From: an uncultured Clostridia bacterium
GTDB taxonomy: Bacteria; Bacillota; Clostridia; Christensenellales; Borkfalkiaceae
Assembly: GCA_904501815.1 (NCBI GenBank)
Contig: CAJGCN010000051.1
Span: 1-9,082, forward strand
Reading direction: 5' to 3'
Length of the DNA: 9,082 bases
In this document: positions 7,301 through 9,082 of the stretch, piece after piece
How positions within the stretch are numbered: the first letter of the stretch is position 1
Layout of the letters: each line of letters starts with the position of its first letter
Position numbers and translations under genes: made by a program
Notes under the pieces: model-generated
Seen by the model: only the letters and a program-made list of their open reading frames with translations
Database searches by the model: none
Told to the model about the DNA's origin: nothing

Positions 7301-9082
7301 CGATTCACCGATAAATTCCACAGATAATGGAATGTTTACCGTTTTTATCGAATTACAATGTTTAAAAGCCGAATCGCCGATAGCCCTTACGCCGTTGAGC
7401 GCAGGCGTTGCCAAAAGGCTTTCACAGCGTTCAAAGGCGTGAGAGCCAATCGTCGTAATTCCAGCAGGCAAAGAAATCACCGTTAAGCCCGTTGCGTCGT
7501 AGAACGCATAGTCGGGAATATCGGTTGCCGAAAGAACGCTAAGCGACGAAAGGGAAGACGGGATATAATCGGACTCGTCGTTTTCTTTTGCGCCGAAAAG
7601 ATAAGAAAGATATCTGTTTTCCGTTGCCGTTCCGCCGATAAAAGGAAGAATAAGTTCGGTAAGCGAAGAACAGCCTTCAAACGCACCTAAGCCGATAGAA
7701 GTCGTAGCCGTAGGTACGGAAATAAAAGTCAACGCGCTACACCCTTGAAACGCCCCACTCTCAAGAATATGAAGTTCGTTGGGCAAAGAAACTGCCGTCA
7801 GCTGTTGGCAATTTTTAAACGCACTTTCCCCGATCTCAGATACCGTTCCGGGAATCGTCAACGAAGAAAGTGAAGAACAGTCGGCAAACGCGTGTTTTCC
7901 TATGCTACGTAAAGCGTTTTTCTCGGAAATTTCGATTTTTGTAAGAGCGGAACAGCCTTCGAATACGCTTTCTTTTAAATCATCAACTCCTTCGGGCAAA
8001 TAAAAAGAAGTCAACGCCGTACAATTTTTAAACGCGTTTTCGCCAATCGTAGCCAAAACGGTATTTTCTTTGAGTTTGATTTCTTCTAACTTTTCACAGC
8101 TTGCAAACGCGCCTTCTTCGATTTTTTCAAGCTCAGAACCGTCAAACAGGACGATTTTCGTACCGCTCAGCGCATATTCTCCAATCTCCGTAAATTTTAC
8201 GGATAAATCTAAACTTTCTAATTTAGAACAGCTACGGAATGCGTAATCGCCCATCGTTTGCTTTTTCAAACCGCCGAGCTTGACTTCTTTGAGTTTGGGT
8301 TTATCCGAACAAAAACTTGCGGGAATTTCGTCGATATAATCTATCGTAAGCTTTTTAAGCTCGCTGAGCGAGCTCGTCGAAAACAGGTCGGACAACACTT
8401 TTTTGCAAGCAAACGCGCTTTCGTAGTCCGAGCAGTTATAATTTCTTAAATGCAAGGTTTCAAGACTGTCGCAAGCGCCGAAATAATTGAGTTTCAATGC
8501 GTTAGGATACGCCACGATTTGGTCAATCGTGATATTTTTCAGCTTTATACAATCTTTAAAAGCATTATCGCCAATGGATAACGTTTTATCTTTATGAGAA
8601 ATATGTAAAGTCTTTAAATTTTTACAACCTAAAAAAGCGTTCGCACCGATACTATCGAGATTTTTCGCCGTAAACGATTCAAGCTTCGTACAGCCAAAAA
8701 ACGCAAACTCGGAAACTTCTGCGGTTTTGACAAGCTCTACGCTCGTAAGCGACGTACAACCGCTAAACGCGCGCTCGTCAAGATCTAAATCCCCTTCTAT
8801 TTTTAATTTTTTAATCTTTTTGTTGTTTTGAAAAGCGTCTTCGTTAATCGCTACGACGGGATGTCCTTCAATTTTTGCGGGAATATTTACGTACGTTCCC
8901 ACGTCGCCAAAGCCCGTTGCAACGACAGGACTTCCTTTACTTTTATTGCCGTCTACGAAACTGTATTCCACGCCCGACCATAAAAATTCGTTTTCCGCTT
9001 CTTTAAAGGTAATCAAATGAAACACCGTGCCGAACACGGAAGCGCAGAGCATAATTAAAGAAACGAGTACTACGACGAACGG
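4322..9082 (-). CDS. Exported BspA-like leucine-rich repeat surface protein (5' end outside window)
   Basis: The frame is open through the upper window edge, giving 1586 visible residues. The first ATG in the window, at 9052, has no Shine-Dalgarno sequence and lies inside a hydrophobic stretch (PFVVVLVSLIMLCASVFG...), so it is probably not the start. That stretch looks like a signal peptide or membrane anchor whose beginning is beyond the window. Numbering below counts from that Met. Residues about 60-1350 hold about 40 LRR_5/BspA-type units of the pattern IGxxAFxxCxxLxxLxLP, in four blocks separated by three spacer modules. A YYEGTQQEW motif (1352-1360) closes the repeats. Residues 1381-1455 carry CxxC pairs, and about 1465-1576 form a C-terminal beta-type domain ending in DDCVKISDL. 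Family knowledge: BspA-like proteins are surface proteins implicated in adhesion and protein binding in gut and oral bacteria. No LPXTG sorting signal is present. The stop lies 25 bases before the next gene's ATG. Ligand unknown. Confidence 0.93.
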   Translation of the reverse strand, partial: PFVVVLVSLIMLCASVFGTVFHLITFKEAENEFLWSGVEYSFVDGNKSKGSPVVATGFGDVGTYVNIPAKIEGHPVVAINEDAFQNNKKIKKLKIEGDLDLDERAFSGCTSLTSVELVKTAEVSEFAFFGCTKLESFTAKNLDSIGANAFLGCKNLKTLHISHKDKTLSIGDNAFKDCIKLKNITIDQIVAYPNALKLNYFGACDSLETLHLRNYNCSDYESAFACKKVLSDLFSTSSLSELKKLTIDYIDEIPASFCSDKPKLKEVKLGGLKKQTMGDYAFRSCSKLESLDLSVKFTEIGEYALSGTKIVLFDGSELEKIEEGAFASCEKLEEIKLKENTVLATIGENAFKNCTALTSFYLPEGVDDLKESVFEGCSALTKIEISEKNALRSIGKHAFADCSSLSSLTIPGTVSEIGESAFKNCQQLTAVSLPNELHILESGAFQGCSALTFISVPTATTSIGLGAFEGCSSLTELILPFIGGTATENRYLSYLFGAKENDESDYIPSSLSSLSVLSATDIPDYAFYDATGLTVISLPAGITTIGSHAFERCESLLATPALNGVRAIGDSAFKHCNSIKTVNIPLSVEFIGESAFEVCGSIEQLTVPFIGGSQAEEQPMSYLFGNEENGSLKKITVLSETVVPYNAFRDFVALKEVVLPEGVRSIGASAFLNCYALRKINLPTTLWDISYGAFENCHTLFEIYNLSELTLEYGSDEHGGIAKNALSVYTENDENTHSVEANSFRFLHAKKDNYWYLTDYVGKSGSWELPESFVNENGSAVNDFALPKYLFYKRQDVKSLAVSSGVNSIGEWAFAQCQSLTDLEFSEDARVKTLHVSTFYDCSSLEDVALSGDLENIDSGAFYNCTSLKDLQFSEKLKYLEDAAFYNCDSLQSIAFPDTLEEIGENAFCDCANLREVEFGEGLKKISAYAFAYTSVEELLFKNSLTTIEYGAFQSCNSLLKIEFGANLSELGANVFIDCQQLESVVFYDDCPLQEIPSSAFAYAYKLLRFEIPSSVHTVKDNAFYSCQALESITLPASLQSIETDAFFDCGVLYEIYNLSNLPIEIENLDYGYVAQNAVIVHKSLSEPSLKTVKSNDLVFKVSGDFCCLFAYEGSAEQLNLSKITLEGKRYDSYGIRREAFANKTSLKEVVLRDAVTGLGKNAFAYCYNLETVIMGNSRISVIPEYAFAGCGALKIVECSSLTERIEEYAFTDCNSLRSFTLNSLVNYIGMGAFNYCYRLWEVYDLSPSISVQQGDFERNGGIGAYALKVNQSASEPPIEYTTVENFEFFLMDKVWYLYQRSYGDSNLFLPKTFTYDGQTVKSYKVYKNAFEGQYIDVVLVPKNVVGIMENAFIHTNVWRVYYEGTQQEWTGVCNSETAGLYNASMSYYSTCVHKDGEWTYRNGDISVELQELEWKVKEKSTCKKEGINLGTCPHCDYTQEEPLPLGEHDFNEKGICKVCAKAKTKITQNNLKTYFNNDENYAFAIDDKGNISSTNHDDLSTATLVFTATADSSISFYFKLSSESTYDCLVIVINEEEQGKWSGTDEGYYSCSLKKGDVFKIAYRKDSSGNDKDDCVKISDLCVIE
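4325..4660 (-). other. C-terminal beta-type domain of the LRR protein
   Basis: About 112 residues with alternating hydrophobic strands (STATLVFTATADSSISFYFK, YDCLVIVINEEE, YYSCSLKKGDVFKIAYRKD) and a final SGNDKDDCVKISDL. From memory this resembles the jelly-roll-like C-terminal domains of other clostridial BspA-like proteins, which may bind carbohydrate or the cell surface. The role is inferred. Confidence 0.6.
4688..4912 (-). other. Cysteine-pair segment after the LRRs
   Basis: STCKKEGINLGTCPHC and GICKVC give two CxxC pairs (1423/1426 and 1447/1450) plus Cys1412, with GEHDF between them. The pattern TCxxxGxxxGTCxxC...GxHxFxxxGxCxxC is common in clostridial surface proteins. It could bind a metal or form disulfides; the sequence does not decide. 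Confidence 0.75.
5003..5116 (-). repeat. Short terminal LRR_5 block 4
   Basis: Two diverged units (NAFEGQ and NAFIHT) follow spacer module 3. They lead into YYEGTQQEW, a motif that commonly caps BspA-type repeat regions. Confidence 0.7.
5117..5365 (-). repeat. Spacer module 3 between LRR blocks
   Basis: About 83 residues beginning LWEVYDLSPSISVQQG, then GGIGAYALKVNQS, SEPP and KVWYLYQRSYGDSNLFLP. It is the third copy of the module. Confidence 0.72.
5366..5692 (-). repeat. LRR_5 repeat block 3
   Basis: Five units: EAFANK, NAFAYC, YAFAGC, YAFTDC and GAFNYC. The block is bounded on both sides by spacer modules. Confidence 0.85.
5693..5923 (-). repeat. Spacer module 2 between LRR blocks
   Basis: About 77 residues beginning YEIYNLSNLPIEIE, then YGYVAQNAVIVHKS, the SEPS motif, and FCCLFAYEGSAEQLNLS. 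It is the second copy of the module that separates LRR blocks 1 and 2. Confidence 0.75.
5924..6721 (-). repeat. LRR_5 repeat block 2
   Basis: About 11 units, among them WAFAQC, GAFYNC, AAFYNC, NAFCDC, GAFQSC and DAFFDC. Consecutive units from STFYDC to NAFCDC are the most regular of the protein, at about 23 residues each. Confidence 0.88.
6722..6982 (-). repeat. Spacer module 1 between LRR blocks
   Basis: About 87 residues start with FEIYNLSELTLEYG, followed by GGIAKNALSVY, a Ser/Thr/Glu stretch, and NYWYLTDYVG...WELP. The same plan (E-I/V-Y-N/D-L-S; G-x-N/Y-A-L/V-x-V; aromatic YL/LF plus YxG; LP) recurs twice downstream. From memory, similar modules occur in many clostridial BspA-like proteins. 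Confidence 0.75.
6983..8875 (-). repeat. LRR_5 repeat block 1
   Basis: This is the largest block, with about 23 units recognised by the AFxxC turn (for example NAFKDC, YAFRSC, SAFKNC, GAFEGC), spaced roughly 20-25 residues apart with a few longer units. Two units carry a longer insertion with the shared sequence PFIGG...SYLFG (about 470-486 and 598-614). The first third is more diverged than the rest. Confidence 0.9.
9008..9082 (-). other. N-terminal signal peptide or membrane anchor (partial)
   Basis: The codons at the window edge read PFVVVLVSLIMLCASVFGTVFHLI, a continuous hydrophobic helix before the mature LRR protein. The basic N-terminal region and the true start codon must lie beyond 9082. 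I cannot tell whether it is cleaved; no clear signal peptidase site stands out. Confidence 0.75.

Noticed and set aside
5003..8875. Regularly recurring short DNA words such as AAACGC with spacing near 70 bases, suggestive of a CRISPR-like array
   Set aside because: They are the codons of the AFxxC turn of the LRR units. Repeats are imperfect and the whole stretch is one open frame.
9050..9052. ATG at 9052 as the start of the LRR protein
   Set aside because: The frame stays open upstream to the window edge, the ATG falls within a hydrophobic segment, and no Shine-Dalgarno sequence precedes it.

Overview
The window is one co-directional, tightly packed gene cluster on the minus strand, so transcription runs from position 9082 towards 1. 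It holds three coding regions. The first and last run off the window edges. There is no intergenic stretch longer than about 25 bases, and no RNA gene, mobile element, CRISPR array or terminator is visible. The organism looks like a Gram-positive Clostridia-type bacterium. This is inferred from the AGGAGG-type ribosome binding sites, the BspA-like surface protein with a C-terminal GTCPHC-type cysteine segment, and the clostridial style of the GH3 protein. Species cannot be named from the sequence.

Layout in transcription order. (1) 9082-4322: a very large exported BspA-like protein, 5'-truncated by the window edge. It has about 40 leucine-rich repeat (LRR_5) units in four blocks separated by three related spacer modules, then a cysteine-pair segment and a C-terminal beta-type domain. 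(2) 4296-856: a composite protein with a glycoside hydrolase family 3 (GH3)-like part, a two-helix membrane hairpin, an acidic linker and a C-terminal domain that I identify by motif alignment as a degenerate McrB-type AAA+ ATPase domain. A consensus ribosome binding site and ATG lie in frame inside this gene, just before the membrane hairpin, so a shorter second product is likely. (3) 840 to beyond 1: a membrane-anchored McrB-like AAA+ ATPase with intact Walker A and Walker B motifs, truncated by the window edge.

The most interesting point is the relation between genes 2 and 3. The C-terminal domain of gene 2 aligns with the AAA+ domain of gene 3 through the region before Walker A, Walker A itself and Walker B. 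In gene 2 the Walker lysine, the Walker B glutamate, the sensor-1 asparagine and the arginine-finger position (the last two judged against the family pattern) are all replaced. The GH3-like part of gene 2 has also lost the usual substrate-binding and nucleophile motifs. Gene 2 therefore looks like a double pseudo-enzyme, a dead glycosidase joined to a dead AAA+ domain, held at the membrane beside its active ATPase paralogue and encoded next to a huge surface LRR protein. My working hypothesis is a membrane-bound AAA+ machine in which the pseudo-ATPase is a structural or regulatory partner of the active ATPase, possibly linked to a sugar-sensing or scaffold domain and to a surface adhesin or sensor. 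The degenerate motifs are visible in the sequence; the complex and its role are inference.
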